Positions 9,764-19,908 of a stretch of 64,000 nt of DNA are shown in pieces. The DNA comes from Mesorhizobium temperatum. GTDB lineage: Bacteria; Pseudomonadota; Alphaproteobacteria; Rhizobiales; Rhizobiaceae. A model generated the notes under the pieces. That model had not been told where the DNA came from, ran no database searches, and worked only from the letters and a program-made list of their open reading frames with translations. Numbering within the stretch: position 1 is the stretch's first letter; each line of letters opens with the position of its first letter. The translations under genes and the position numbers were made by a program. The DNA is taken from NCBI RefSeq assembly GCF_002284575.1, contig NZ_NPKJ01000033.1, positions 16,005 through 80,004 of the forward strand, in the 5' to 3' direction.

Positions 9764-10683
9764 TCCTCTGTTGCGGCGAAGCCCTGATCGACATGCTGCC
9801 ACGCACCACGACACAGGGCGAGCCGGCCTTTGCCCCCTATGTCGGCGGCGCGGTCTTCAACACGGCAATAGCGCTTGGCCGGCTGGGAGCGCCCGCCGGT
9901 TTCTTTTCCGGCCTGTCGACGGATCTGTTCGGCAGCCAGTTCAAGGACGCGCTGAGGGCAAGCCAGGTCAGTTCCACCTATGCGCACACATCGCCCCGGC
10001 CGACCACGCTCGCCTTCGTGCGGCTGGACAACGGTCAGGCGACCTACACGTTCTACGATGAAAACACAGCCGGACGCATGCTGACCATCGACGATCTGCC
10101 GAAACTCGGCAGCGAGATCGAAGCCATGCTGTTCGGCGCCATCAGCCTGATCTCGGAGCCGGCCGGATCAGCCTATGAGGAATTCATGCGGCGCGAGCAC
10201 AGCCACCGCGTCATGATGCTCGACCCCAACATTCGGCCGAATTTCATCCCGGACAAGGCCAAGCATCTCAGGCGCATCCGCTCGATGATGGCCATGGCCG
10301 ATGTCGTGAAGCTGTCGGATGAGGACCTAAACTGGTTCGGCGAAGCCGGCTCGCATGAGGACGTCGTCCGCAACTGGCTGGATCGCGGCCCGACGCTGAT
10401 CGTCGTTACCCATGGCAGCGAAGGCGCCGTCGGCTACACCAGGGATCACAAGGTCACGGTCGTGCCGGACAAGGTCGAGGTGATCGATACGGTCGGGGCC
10501 GGCGACACGTTCAACGCCGGCATCCTGGCCTCGCTGCACGAGCAAGGCCTGCTGTCGAAGGAGGCGATCGCCAATTTGCCGGATGACGCCATCCACAAGG
10601 CGCTGGCGCTTGGCGCCAAGGCTGCGGCGGTGACCGTGTCGCGGGCCGGCGCCAATCCGCCCTGGCGGCATGAAATCGCCTAA
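9760..10683 (+). CDS. PfkB-family sugar kinase (fructokinase-like)
   Basis: This 307-residue kinase opens with ILCCGEALIDMLP and has the N-terminal PfkB glycine signature region (YVGGAVFNTAIALGRLG) and the C-terminal signature DTVGAGDTFNAG with the catalytic Asp. Fructokinases, ribokinases and 2-keto-3-deoxygluconate kinases share this architecture. The neighbouring frc importer makes fructokinase (FrcK role) the best guess. The 4-bp ATGA overlap with the mutarotase gene shows translational coupling. Confidence 0.85.
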   Translation: MILCCGEALIDMLPRTTTQGEPAFAPYVGGAVFNTAIALGRLGAPAGFFSGLSTDLFGSQFKDALRASQVSSTYAHTSPRPTTLAFVRLDNGQATYTFYDENTAGRMLTIDDLPKLGSEIEAMLFGAISLISEPAGSAYEEFMRREHSHRVMMLDPNIRPNFIPDKAKHLRRIRSMMAMADVVKLSDEDLNWFGEAGSHEDVVRNWLDRGPTLIVVTHGSEGAVGYTRDHKVTVVPDKVEVIDTVGAGDTFNAGILASLHEQGLLSKEAIANLPDDAIHKALALGAKAAAVTVSRAGANPPWRHEIA

Positions 10684-10938
10684 TTGGACGGCGATGCGCT
10701 GAAGATGCGCGAGACATCGATCACTTTATGTTTCGCCCCGCCGAGCGCGTGCGACACAAAGGCCGTATCGTGCGCGACAAAGCCCCGGATTTCCGGCGTC
10801 TGACGCGGACCTGTCGGAATCAGAGGTAACAGGCTGCGACATTTGAGCAATTCGTGGTTCTGTTCGTGCAGCTTTCTCGGCTGGCGCAACTCTGCTACCA
10901 GCGGCCGGTTATCTGGCTAGTACCGTTTTGAGGCCGAC

Positions 10939-12081
10939 ATGCAGTTCATCGATCTAGGCGCGCAGCGCGAACGAATCCGCGACAGACTGAAAGCAGCCAT
11001 CGACCGCGTCGTCGACGAAGGGCGCTATATTCTGGGACCTGAGGTCACCGAATTCGAAAACAAGCTCGCCGCCTATATCGGCACCAAGCACGTCGTCGCC
11101 TGCGCCAACGGCACCGACGCACTGCTGCTGCCGCTGTTTGCGGCCGGCATCGGCCCAGGTGACGCGGTGTTCGTGCCGAGCTTCACCTTCGCCGCCACGG
11201 CGGAAGTGGTGGCGCTGGCCAAGGCCGAGCCGGTTTTCGTCGACGTCGATCCGCAGACCTACAACATCGACATCGCCAGCCTCGAAGCCGCCATCGCCAT
11301 GATCAAGGCGGAAGGCCGGCTGAAGCCAAGGGCGATCATTCCCGTCGACCTGTTCGGGCTCGCCGCCGATTATGAGGCGATCATGGCAATCGCCAACCGC
11401 GAAGGGCTGATGGTGATCGAAGATGCCGCGCAGGCGATCGGCGGCTCGATCGACGGCAAGATGTTAGGTTCGTTCGGCGCGGTCGGCTCGACCAGCTTCT
11501 ACCCGGCAAAGCCGCTCGGCTGCTATGGTGATGGCGGCGCGATGTTCACCAATGACGATGCGCTGGCCGAACAGCTCCGTTCGTTCGCCTTCCACGGCAA
11601 GGGCGAAACCCAATATGACAATGTCCGCGTCGGCATCAATTCGCGGCTCGACACTCTGCAGGCGGCGATCCTGATCGAGAAGCTGGCCATTCTCGAAGAC
11701 GAGATGGTTGCCCGGCAAACGGTCGCCAATCGGTATGCCGAAGGCCTCGGCGACATCGTCAAGGCGGCGCGCAACCTGGACGGCAGCCGTTCGGCCTGGG
11801 CGCAATATGCCATCGAGACGCCGAAGCGCGACGGGCTGAAGGCACATCTCGGTGAAAAAGGCATCCCATCGGTCATCTATTACGTGAAGCCGCTGCACAG
11901 CCAGATCGCCTACCGCGACTATCCGCGCACGCCGACAGGACTGGCCGTTTCGGAGGGGCTGCCGAAGCGCATCCTCTGCCTGCCCATGCACCCCTATCTG
12001 AGCGAGGCCGACCAGGACCGGATCATCGAGACGATCCGCAATTATATCGGCTCGAATTCGGCGCACGTCGCGGCCGCGTAG
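10939..12081 (+). CDS. DegT/DnrJ/EryC1/StrS family aminotransferase
   Basis: This PLP-dependent sugar aminotransferase is 380 residues long, normal for the family. FVPSFTFAATAEVVA, EDAAQAIGG and STSFYPAKPLGCYGDGG are visible, with the Schiff-base lysine at residue 191. Members transaminate nucleotide-linked keto sugars (as in PglE, WecE or perosamine synthase), giving amino sugars for O-antigen or capsule. The ATG at 10939 follows TTTTGAGG. It stands alone, flanked by 255 bp without a recognisable gene on the left and a palindromic repeat on the right. Gmd at 45-46 kb makes a possible precursor (GDP-4-keto-6-deoxymannose), but a link is only conjecture. Confidence 0.9.
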   Translation: MQFIDLGAQRERIRDRLKAAIDRVVDEGRYILGPEVTEFENKLAAYIGTKHVVACANGTDALLLPLFAAGIGPGDAVFVPSFTFAATAEVVALAKAEPVFVDVDPQTYNIDIASLEAAIAMIKAEGRLKPRAIIPVDLFGLAADYEAIMAIANREGLMVIEDAAQAIGGSIDGKMLGSFGAVGSTSFYPAKPLGCYGDGGAMFTNDDALAEQLRSFAFHGKGETQYDNVRVGINSRLDTLQAAILIEKLAILEDEMVARQTVANRYAEGLGDIVKAARNLDGSRSAWAQYAIETPKRDGLKAHLGEKGIPSVIYYVKPLHSQIAYRDYPRTPTGLAVSEGLPKRILCLPMHPYLSEADQDRIIETIRNYIGSNSAHVAAA

Positions 12082-12086
12082 GCGCG

Positions 12087-12242
12087 TAATCTCCCCCTTG
12101 AGGGGGAGATGGCCGGCAGGCCAGAGGGGGTTGCCACGCGTGAAGCGCCGACTTCCCTCTTTCGTTTCCATATGCGTCGCACCTGCTGAGGCGACCCCCT
12201 CTGTCGCCTTCGGCGACATCTCCCCCTCAAGGGGGGAGATTA
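12087..12242. repeat. Intergenic palindromic repeat (CTCCCCCTTGAGGGGGAG type)
   Basis: A 156-bp element is bounded by near-identical inverted ends, TAATCTCCCCCTTGAGGGGG at 12087 and the complementary CCCCCTCAAGGGGGGAGATTA block ending at 12242. Each end is itself palindromic around TTGA or TCAA. The inner part contains the complementary tracts AGAGGGGGTTG (12123-12133) and GACCCCCTCT (12193-12202). Very similar boxes are frequent between rhizobial genes (recalled, not searched). It occupies the convergent gap between the aminotransferase and cysQ, and its last bases provide the TAA stop of cysQ. Confidence 0.75.
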
Positions 12243-13025
12243 CTGGCCCGCGCTCTTGCCGCTGGCGATGAAATGCGGATTGGCAAAATCCACGTCATCG
12301 CTCTGGTTGCGCTTACCGTAGGCGAGCGGCTGACCATCGAGCGTGCGCGTCATCCCGCCTGCCGCGCGCAGCACCGCATCGCCGGCCGCGGTGTCCCATT
12401 CCATGGTGCGGCCGAAGCGCGGATAGACGTCGGCCTCGGCGCTGGCGACAAGACAGAATTTCAGCGACGAGCCGACCGAGACGATCTCGGCAGCGCCCAC
12501 CGTGCGGATATAGGCTTCGGTCTCCGGCGTATTGTGGGACCGGCTGGCGACGATGGTCAGTGGCGCCACACCCGCCCTCACCGAAATCGGCCGACGGCCG
12601 ATGATCTGGTAGTCGCCATTGACATCGATTGCTTCCGCGCTGCCCGGCCGGCCGGAAAAGAAGCGTCCAGTGCATGGCGCGAAGACGACACCGATCTCCG
12701 GCACGCCGTGGCGAACGAGCGCGATGTTGACGGTGAAGTCGGTCCTGCGGTTGACGAATTCCTTGGTGCCGTCGAGTGGATCCACCAGGAAGAAGACGGC
12801 GTCGAGATCGGGCGGCACGATGCCGGCCGATGCCTCTTCCTCAGCCACGCAAGGGATATCGGGGAACGCCGCGCGCAGCCCAGCGAGAATGATCTTTTCG
12901 CTCCGGCGATCGGCTTCGGTCACCGGCGAGGCGTCTGATTTCTGGTCGACCGCGCAGCCGGCATCGAAGACGCGCATCACCTCTCGCCCCGCCGCCAAGG
13001 CAAGGCGCTCGAACAGGCCGAGCAT
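12240..13025 (-). CDS. cysQ: 3'(2'),5'-bisphosphate nucleotidase CysQ
   Basis: CysQ hydrolyses PAP (and PAPS), removing the by-product of PAPS-using reactions. The inositol-monophosphatase fold is shown by VTEADRRSEKII, VAEEEAS, the metal motif DPLDGTKEFV and WDTAAGDAVLRAAGG. The ATG at 13025 gives 261 residues and a 10-bp gap after cysNC. A TTG at 13073 would extend it by 16 residues overlapping cysNC, which is less likely. The stop codon lies in the adjacent palindromic repeat. The order cysD-cysNC-cysQ points to PAPS turnover. Confidence 0.9.
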   Translation of the reverse strand: MLGLFERLALAAGREVMRVFDAGCAVDQKSDASPVTEADRRSEKIILAGLRAAFPDIPCVAEEEASAGIVPPDLDAVFFLVDPLDGTKEFVNRRTDFTVNIALVRHGVPEIGVVFAPCTGRFFSGRPGSAEAIDVNGDYQIIGRRPISVRAGVAPLTIVASRSHNTPETEAYIRTVGAAEIVSVGSSLKFCLVASAEADVYPRFGRTMEWDTAAGDAVLRAAGGMTRTLDGQPLAYGKRNQSDDVDFANPHFIASGKSAGQ

Positions 13026-13035
13026 CGCTTCGTCG

Positions 13036-14973
13036 TCAGATGCCGCCGCCGCTATCGTATTGGTTTTCGGCAATGTCGCGCTCGTTCAGCCAGAGTTCCA
13101 GGGCCTCTACCATCTCCTCGGCAGACTTGCCGAGTGTCTTGAGATGGATTTCGGGGTTTTCCGGGGCTTCATACGGTGAATCGACGCCGGTGAAATTTTT
13201 GATTTCGCCATTCAATGCCCGCGCATAGAGGCCCTTCGGATCGCGTCTGGCGCATTCCTCAAAAGGTGTGTCGACAAACACCTCGACGAATTCACCGTTG
13301 GCCATCAATTCCCTGGCCATGCGCCGCTCTGCGCTGAAGGGCGAAATGAAGGAAACGATGACGATCAGCCCGGCATCGGCCATCAGCCGCGCCACTTCCG
13401 CAACGCGGCGAATGTTTTCGACGCGGTCGGCGTCGGTGAAGCCAAGATCGCGGTTGAGGCCGTGGCGGACATTGTCGCCATCCAGGATGTAGGTATGGCG
13501 GCCGGTGGCGAACAGCTTCTTCTCAAAAAGATTGGCGATGGTCGACTTGCCCGAGCCCGAGAGCCCGGTGAACCAGAACACTGCGGGCCGCTGGTTCTTC
13601 AGATCGGCGCGGCCGTGCTTGCCGACATCGAGCGATTGCCAGTGGATGTTCTCGGCGCGGCGCAGCGAATGCAGGATCATGCCGGCGCCGACCGTGGCGT
13701 TGGTGATGCGGTCGATCAGGATGAAGGCGCCGGTCGTGCGGTTCTCGGCGAACGTATCGAAGGCGATCGGCGCCCGCGTCGAGATGTTGCAAATGCCGAC
13801 CTCGTTCATTTCGAGCGACTTGGCCGCCTCATGAGCAAAGTCGTTGACGTTGACGCGGTATTTCAGGTCGGTGACGGTTGCGCTGGTCTGATCGGTCTCG
13901 GTCCGCAGGATGTAGGAGCGGCCAGGCAGCAGCGCGTGCTCGTCAAACCAGACGATGTTGGCGGCGAACTGGTCGGCGACCTGGGGCCGCGCCGCCGGCG
14001 ACACCAGCATGTTGCCGCGCGAGACCTCTACCTCGTCGTCGAGGACAAGGGTGATGGCCTGGCCGGCGACCGCTTGGCTCAGGTCGCCGCCATGCGAGAC
14101 GATGCGCCTGACATGAGAGGACTTGCCGGATTTGGCGACAACGACCTCGTCGCCTGGTGAGACGGAGCCGGACGCAATCGTGCCGGCAAAACCGCGAAAA
14201 TCGAGATTGGGGCGGTTCACATACTGCACCGGAAAACGGAACGGCAGTTCGACAACGGCTTCATCGACCGACACGGCTTCCAGATGTTCGATCAGCGTCG
14301 GCCCGGAATACCATTCCGTCTTGTCCGAGCGGCTGGTGACGTTGTCGCCGTAACGGGCAGACATCGGGATGGGCACGATCGTCTCGAAGCCGAGCTTGTG
14401 CGAGAACTGCCTGAAATCCTCGATGATCCGTTCGAACACGGCCTTGTCGAAGCCGACGAGGTCGATCTTGTTGACGGCCAGGACGATGTGCCGGATGCCC
14501 AGCAGCGAGGCGATGATCGAATGGCGCCTGGTCTGGCGCAGCACGCCCTGCCGGGCATCGATCAGAACGATGGCAAGATCGGCGGTCGATGCGCCCGTCG
14601 CCATGTTGCGCGTGTACTGTTCGTGGCCGGGCGTGTCGGCAACGATGAATTTGCGTTTCGGCGTGGCGAAAAAGCGATAGGCGATATCGATGGTGATGCC
14701 CTGCTCGCGCTCGGCCTCAAGGCCATCGACCAGCAGGGCAAAATCGACGTCGTCGCCCGTCGTCCCGTGCTTGCGCGAATCACGCTCGAGCGCGGCAAGC
14801 TGGTCCTCGAAAATCTGCTTGGTATCCGAAAGCAGGCGCCCGATCAGCGTCGACTTGCCGTCGTCCACGGAACCGCAGGTCAGGAAGCGCAGCAGCGACT
14901 TTTGTTCCTGCACCGCCAGATAGTCACGAATGCCGTCGGTGGGCGCGAGGCTCTCGGCCGTGATGTGGCGCAT
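13036..14973 (-). CDS. cysNC: Bifunctional sulfate adenylyltransferase subunit 1 / APS kinase (CysN-CysC, NodQ-like)
   Basis: This 645-residue fusion has two parts. The N-terminal GTPase subunit of ATP sulfurylase (about residues 20-440) shows [26 protein letters not shown] and NKIDLVG. The C-terminal APS kinase (about 455-645) shows a second P-loop [27 protein letters not shown] and [13 protein letters not shown]. Together with CysD it converts sulfate to APS and then PAPS, the same fusion as rhizobial NodQ. It begins 2 bp after the cysD stop. No APS/PAPS reductase gene (cysH) or sulfotransferase is in the window. Confidence 0.95.
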   Translation of the reverse strand: MRHITAESLAPTDGIRDYLAVQEQKSLLRFLTCGSVDDGKSTLIGRLLSDTKQIFEDQLAALERDSRKHGTTGDDVDFALLVDGLEAEREQGITIDIAYRFFATPKRKFIVADTPGHEQYTRNMATGASTADLAIVLIDARQGVLRQTRRHSIIASLLGIRHIVLAVNKIDLVGFDKAVFERIIEDFRQFSHKLGFETIVPIPMSARYGDNVTSRSDKTEWYSGPTLIEHLEAVSVDEAVVELPFRFPVQYVNRPNLDFRGFAGTIASGSVSPGDEVVVAKSGKSSHVRRIVSHGGDLSQAVAGQAITLVLDDEVEVSRGNMLVSPAARPQVADQFAANIVWFDEHALLPGRSYILRTETDQTSATVTDLKYRVNVNDFAHEAAKSLEMNEVGICNISTRAPIAFDTFAENRTTGAFILIDRITNATVGAGMILHSLRRAENIHWQSLDVGKHGRADLKNQRPAVFWFTGLSGSGKSTIANLFEKKLFATGRHTYILDGDNVRHGLNRDLGFTDADRVENIRRVAEVARLMADAGLIVIVSFISPFSAERRMARELMANGEFVEVFVDTPFEECARRDPKGLYARALNGEIKNFTGVDSPYEAPENPEIHLKTLGKSAEEMVEALELWLNERDIAENQYDSGGGI

Positions 14974-14975
14974 GC

Positions 14976-15881
14976 TCAGAAATACCCCTCGCGCTTCTTC
15001 TTTTCCATCGAACCGGCTTCATCACGGTCGATCAGGCGGCCCTGCCGTTCGGAGGTGCGCGCCGTCAGCATTTCGCCGACAATGGCCTCCAGCGTATCGG
15101 CGTCGGATTCGATCGCGCCGGTCAGCGGATAGCAGCCAAGCGTGCGGAACCGCACCAGCCGGTTCTCAACCGTCTCGCCGGGACGCAGTTCCATACGGTC
15201 GTCATCCTTCAGAATGAGCATGCCGTCGCGTTCGACGACCGGTCGCTCCTTGGCGAAATAGAGCGGCACGATCGGGATGTCCTCCTGGAGAATATACTGC
15301 CAGATATCGAGTTCGGTCCAGTTCGACAACGGAAACACCCGGATCGATTCACCGGTCGCGATGCGGGTGTTGAATATCTTCCACATCTCCGGCCGCTGGT
15401 TCTTCGGATCCCAGACGTGCTGGGCGTTGCGGAAGGAGAATATCCGCTCCTTGGCGCGCGATTTCTCCTCGTCGCGCCGCGCCCCGCCGAAGGCTGCATC
15501 GAAGCCGTATTTGTCGAGTGCCTGCCGCAGCGCCACGGTCTTCATCACATGCGTATGGGTGTTCGAGCCATGGTCGAAGGGATTGATGTTGTCGCGTACG
15601 CCGTCTTCGTTGACATGCACCAGGAGATCGAAGCCGAGCTTTTGCGCCATCTGATCGCGAAACGCGATCATCTCGCGGAATTTCCAGGTCGTGTCGACGT
15701 GGAGAAAGGGAAAGGGCGGCTTGGCCGGATAAAACGCCTTCATCGCAAGATGCATCAGCACGGAGGAATCCTTGCCGACCGAATAGAGCATGACCGGCTT
15801 GGCGAAGGCCGCCGCTACCTCGCGAAAGATATGGATGGATTCAGCCTCAAGCCGCTGAAGGTGCGTAAGCGCGATATTCAT
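14976..15881 (-). CDS. cysD: Sulfate adenylyltransferase subunit 2 (CysD, NodP-like)
   Basis: This is the catalytic ATP-pyrophosphatase subunit of ATP sulfurylase. The PP-loop [14 protein letters not shown], the [16 protein letters not shown] block and the C-terminal KKREGYF are typical, and the length of 301 residues is normal. The ATG at 15881 ([18 protein letters not shown]) matches the family start; the in-frame extension to 15938 is not expected. It is the first gene of the cysD-cysNC-cysQ operon, whose promoter should lie in the gene-poor region to its right. Confidence 0.94.
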   Translation of the reverse strand: MNIALTHLQRLEAESIHIFREVAAAFAKPVMLYSVGKDSSVLMHLAMKAFYPAKPPFPFLHVDTTWKFREMIAFRDQMAQKLGFDLLVHVNEDGVRDNINPFDHGSNTHTHVMKTVALRQALDKYGFDAAFGGARRDEEKSRAKERIFSFRNAQHVWDPKNQRPEMWKIFNTRIATGESIRVFPLSNWTELDIWQYILQEDIPIVPLYFAKERPVVERDGMLILKDDDRMELRPGETVENRLVRFRTLGCYPLTGAIESDADTLEAIVGEMLTARTSERQGRLIDRDEAGSMEKKKREGYF

Positions 15882-17126
15882 GGACTGCAAGCGTTCTCTC
15901 GTGCCAATCCAGACCTTGCATCGATGCATCAGGCGCAATTTTCAGCGGCCCGGTTCAAGCTTCACTTCTGGACAATGTGTCTTCGTGCGGGCCTTCTAGC
16001 AGATCGCCATCGTTTATAACAATGCAAGACGGGCCTGCCCTGGAGTGGTTCGGGAATGAATTTTCCACGCGGGGACCAGAACCCGGAAATTCCTGCTCAA
16101 AGGGCTGGCGAGCTTGGTGGCCGAAAAAATATTCCCTGGAGCGGCCGCGATCAGCGTCAACTCGGCTACACGTTCCTGCGGTCACGTAGATTGAGCAGCA
16201 CCGTCGATTTTTGATGGCAATCCCGTCTCGCCGTACTATGGAAAACGATGATCAGCCGCTATACTGGCTCCCGAAAACAAGTCGCCATTCGTAATGCAAC
16301 TTGCACGAACCCTGAAGACCGTCGCGCCAAGCACGGTCGAAAAGCCCATCCCAGAAAACCTCTCCGAACAAGGCGAGCAGCAGCCTTGAGCCGGTTTTCG
16401 TCGATAACAGGTCAATTCACGCCTTCCCGAGTTAATATCTACTTGTCCATTCTGGAATTGTGGTGATCACCTATCTCTCAGGCGGAATGGTTCTGATCGG
16501 CCACGATATTCTGGACGCAATCCTAATGATGTTCCTGGTATCCGGAACATGCCTTGCGTCAGGACGCCACCTGCCTCTGATGGAAGAGCTGACGCTCTCC
16601 ATAGCACCAACAGTCCGATAGAAGTTCGGGCAAGACAATGAAGGTGTTAGTAACAGGATTCACAGGGGTTCATCCGCCGTCTGTCGTACGACAGTTCAGC
16701 GGATAGAGCCGGGTTCCGCTGCCCCCAGCCTGGATAATGCCTCTCAAGCTCTCCTAAAACTGCCTTCGCTTCCCAGCCGACGCAATTTGTTCGAGCTTAT
16801 GTTTCGCGCGGCGGCTTGTCTTGGCCTGAGTTACCACTCTCTGGGATCCTGGCGCCTGTGCAAAATTTAACTTCGAGGCAGAGCGACCATGGCTTCGCGC
16901 CGTGGGAAGTTTTCGAGATCCCGGAATTCATCGCCAAGCCGTCTGTCGGGCAAGCCTCTTCAATGCAGCGTTTGGTTCAGACGACCCTAGCCGCGATGCC
17001 GAATCTAATCGATGCACTGCGGCAGGATCATCCTTCTATCGCGGCATTTGCGGAGTTGACCTCGGTCACAACGAGTGGCATTTCAACTCGGATTGTCCGC
17101 TACTACCGAGTTAAGGTTGGGTGCAG
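15882..17126. other. Gene-poor region with decayed fragments
   Basis: No intact gene with family features is visible across this 1.25 kb between divergent cysD and the GH56-like gene. A 22-codon frame at 16638-16706 starts MKVLVTGFTGVHPP, which resembles the Rossmann opening of a sugar-nucleotide epimerase/dehydratase cut off by a stop. A short hydrophobic frame begins near 16461 and stops at 16621. Frames between 16816 and 17130 match nothing I recognise and look like non-coding sequence. The region reads as debris of rearrangement at the edge of the polysaccharide locus. Confidence 0.5.
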
Positions 17127-18377
17127 ATGAAATCAATCGTGGTCGCGTTTGGAGTGCTACTCTCGATGCTCTCTCGGGATGGTGGCTCTACCGAAGAACG
17201 AACGCCCTGGATAGATATCCCTACCGTCCAAATGCGTGGAGGGCTGTCAGTTTTCTGGGCTATGGGTGGCAGTCAGAGTGAGAGACATCGCAAGGAGGCG
17301 GTGGCTCACGGGTTCCAGCTCTCCACCGCTCTGAACACCTTTGCTGACTATCCTGGAAAGCAGAAGGAAAATATCGCGAACTTTGCAAAGAGTGCTCTAG
17401 CCAATCCATGGGCGAAGCCTCCGTTTTTTGAGCGCATTGTGCGCCGAAATATCGAAGCGCGCAGACCGGAAGGCATCTTCTTCCACGACATCGAAATTCC
17501 GTACTCCAACGATGCGGAGGCGGCTTGGGAGAATGCGCAAACACGTAAGCTATCTGGGGCCAGTTCGTTTCCGGAATTTGAGAAGGACTACCTCAAAGAG
17601 TGGTCGACTTGGTTTTCACTTCCGCTGCAATGGACGAAAGAGATCTATCCGCAGACCCCTGTAGGGCTGTACGGAGTTCAACCTTTCCGCCGTGATTTCT
17701 GGGGCATCGCTGGTAAGAGCGCCAGTCAGATCGATGGTTCTCACGCTACCGACCTGGAGCTATGGCGAAATATTGATCGGTACGTCGATTACTATATCGC
17801 CAGCATCTACGCCTTCTATCCGACGGCTGATTCCGTTTTCTACATGGCCGCTAATGTCGAGGAAAACTATACGCGCACCAAGCAGTTTGGTAACAGACCC
17901 GTCTATGCGTTTGAGTGGCTTCGCTATCACAACGCGAACAAGTGGGAAAAAAACAGGGAAATCGACCCTTGGCTGGTTGAGGCGATGGCGATCGTTCCTT
18001 GGTTCAGCGGGGCAAAAGGAATAGTTCTATGGGGCTGGGAACCAAATGATGATCGTCCCGACTTAGCCCCCTATGCTGTTTTTGACCGATATATGCGATC
18101 ACTCGCGCGGGTTTCGAAGCTTTCCGAACTGATAGGTCGCGGAACTTTGGTGGTCGATACTCCGACCTATGATCTGTGGAGCAAGAGGCTGCCGCTGGTA
18201 CGAAAAATCGTTGTAGGGCAGGACGACTGCGTTGTGATGGCTATCAATCCTTGGCAGTCGGACAATGAGACAACTAGCGTAGAAACGACATGCGGAAGTG
18301 CCCCCCTGCGTGTTGAGATGAAGGGCCGAATGGTAACGCTTTTGCATTCAGTTGGTCCCGCGAAAGCGTTCTTTTAA
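17127..18377 (+). CDS. Secreted GH56-like (hyaluronidase-related) protein of unknown substrate
   Basis: This 416-residue protein begins with a hydrophobic segment (MKSIVVAFGVLLSML) that could be a short signal peptide. The pattern resembles GH56 hyaluronidases: a strand-end DxE motif (GIFFHDIEIP, D121 and E123), the later YYIASIYAFYP and RPVYAFEWLRYH segments, and a barrel-end IVLWGWEPNDD. In GH56 the DxE pair positions the substrate N-acetyl group and donates the proton. I infer a TIM-barrel glycoside hydrolase acting on the surface polysaccharide, but identity by sequence is not proven. It is the only rightward gene in the locus. The ATG at 17127 is preferred over a GTG at 17121. Confidence 0.6.
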   Translation: MKSIVVAFGVLLSMLSRDGGSTEERTPWIDIPTVQMRGGLSVFWAMGGSQSERHRKEAVAHGFQLSTALNTFADYPGKQKENIANFAKSALANPWAKPPFFERIVRRNIEARRPEGIFFHDIEIPYSNDAEAAWENAQTRKLSGASSFPEFEKDYLKEWSTWFSLPLQWTKEIYPQTPVGLYGVQPFRRDFWGIAGKSASQIDGSHATDLELWRNIDRYVDYYIASIYAFYPTADSVFYMAANVEENYTRTKQFGNRPVYAFEWLRYHNANKWEKNREIDPWLVEAMAIVPWFSGAKGIVLWGWEPNDDRPDLAPYAVFDRYMRSLARVSKLSELIGRGTLVVDTPTYDLWSKRLPLVRKIVVGQDDCVVMAINPWQSDNETTSVETTCGSAPLRVEMKGRMVTLLHSVGPAKAFF

Positions 18378-18564
18378 TCTCGCTTTATCGCTCGACGGAC
18401 CGCCTCTGTCGTCGTGGCGCTCCCATGAAGAACCTGGCCTATAGTGCATCCCTTGATTTCGGAGGACAAGGATGCCCCATCAAAGCCTGGGATCAAACAC
18501 CTAGCCTGAGACGGCCCTGTCGATCGTCTACGACACATCAGAGAGCGCACCGAAACCATTTCAG

Positions 18565-19908
18565 TCACGAAGCTTCGGGACGACGTCGCTGGGACGAAGT
18601 TCCGATGGGAACAAATAATTTGTCACCGTTGTGGTCGATCTCGATCAATTCGCTCTTCTGGGCCAGACGCTCTGCAAATCCTTTGTGAAAGATAATTGCG
18701 TTCATATAGGCAAACGTCATTGCAAGGGCTTCGGTCCGTAACGGGTAATCAACCAGTGAATGGATGAGAAGAAACGACACCGAGAGAAAAGCTGCCTTTT
18801 GAAGTGGATCGCGGCGAATTCTGGCAAGTGCCGCAAACAGTAAAACGAAATAAACCACCATCAGCAGAATAGCTATAAATCCGCCCTCAAAGGCTATCTC
18901 AAGATAATCGTTGTGAGCATGATTGACATATTTCTCGAATATCATCTCCTCTTTTTCGTATATCTGATAGGCTTTTTGAAAATTCCCAAACCCAACGCCA
19001 GTCGCCAAATTCTCTTTGATTCCCTCGATAGTGGTTCGCGCAAATTCTCCTCGCCCGAAAGCCGGATCAAGCACCTTTGCATCGATCTTCGTCCACGCGC
19101 CTATCGTGTAGACCGAGAGCCCGATGAAAATCGCCAGGATGCTCAATCCACTCACCCTGGAACGCGCTGAAAGAAAGACGATGGATAGTACGGTGATCGC
19201 CAACCCAATCAGAACACCAGCACGCGAACCGGCAGCCAGAAGGAGCAGCAAAAGCGAGACCAGTCCGAGCGATCCTGACAAGAGATGTCCACGGAACAGA
19301 CCGTAATAAACGACGAAGGGGATAGAAACAAAAAGCAAAGCCGCAAAATGATTCTGGTTGGCAAAAAGCCCGGCGTTGATCGTAAAAGGCAACAATCCCT
19401 CTATGGCGATGTCGTCAGAGAGCGAATATTGAATCGCTCCCGCTAACCCATTGCAGATAACGCCCATAAAAAAGAACGGCAGAAGCCCTTGAACCTGCTC
19501 GGTGCGCAAACGCAATACGCTCAAGAAAAACGCGGCTGACGCCACCAGATACAACAGACACTCGATCGTTCGGCCGACTCCGACGCTGACGAAGCGAGAT
19601 CGGGTTTCTCCCGCCAGCCATGGATCGCCAAGCAACAACTCTGGTCGCGACCCGTTGAATATGACGGCAGGCAGCGGGAGGATTTGTAAAATCACCAATG
19701 CCACAGCGAAGATAAGCAGCCACAGAATTGAATGGGGGATTCTTGGGCCAGAAGTCTGCGAAAAAACAGTCGCCGCCGAGATGATTGCCGCAACCTGAAC
19801 CAGCGTATCCGTATAGAGGCCGCTTGCAGTCCCTCCGCCTATCAGCAGCGATGTAAACAGAACCGATCCGAGGAGATATTTATCCCATTCCGATGGCCGG
19901 TCGCTCAA
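18565..19908 (-). CDS. O-antigen ligase / polymerase family membrane protein (ExoQ/Wzy-like)
   Basis: This 447-residue protein has about 10-12 predicted membrane segments and the family's large periplasmic loop with NHAHNDYLEIAFEGG near residue 328, the Wzy_C/WaaL signature. It would polymerise or ligate lipid-linked repeat units. The start is TTG, overlapping the upstream TPR gene stop (TTGA), so it is translationally coupled. It is the last gene of the operon PHP phosphatase-OPX-BY-kinase-TPR-polymerase. A second Wzy-like protein is encoded at 37040. Confidence 0.85.
   Translation of the reverse strand: MSDRPSEWDKYLLGSVLFTSLLIGGGTASGLYTDTLVQVAAIISAATVFSQTSGPRIPHSILWLLIFAVALVILQILPLPAVIFNGSRPELLLGDPWLAGETRSRFVSVGVGRTIECLLYLVASAAFFLSVLRLRTEQVQGLLPFFFMGVICNGLAGAIQYSLSDDIAIEGLLPFTINAGLFANQNHFAALLFVSIPFVVYYGLFRGHLLSGSLGLVSLLLLLLAAGSRAGVLIGLAITVLSIVFLSARSRVSGLSILAIFIGLSVYTIGAWTKIDAKVLDPAFGRGEFARTTIEGIKENLATGVGFGNFQKAYQIYEKEEMIFEKYVNHAHNDYLEIAFEGGFIAILLMVVYFVLLFAALARIRRDPLQKAAFLSVSFLLIHSLVDYPLRTEALAMTFAYMNAIIFHKGFAERLAQKSELIEIDHNGDKLFVPIGTSSQRRRPEAS

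Noticed and set aside
16816..17130. 104-codon plus-strand frame before the GH56-like gene
   Set aside because: No motifs, and composition is like surrounding non-coding DNA. A remnant cannot be excluded but a gene is not supported.
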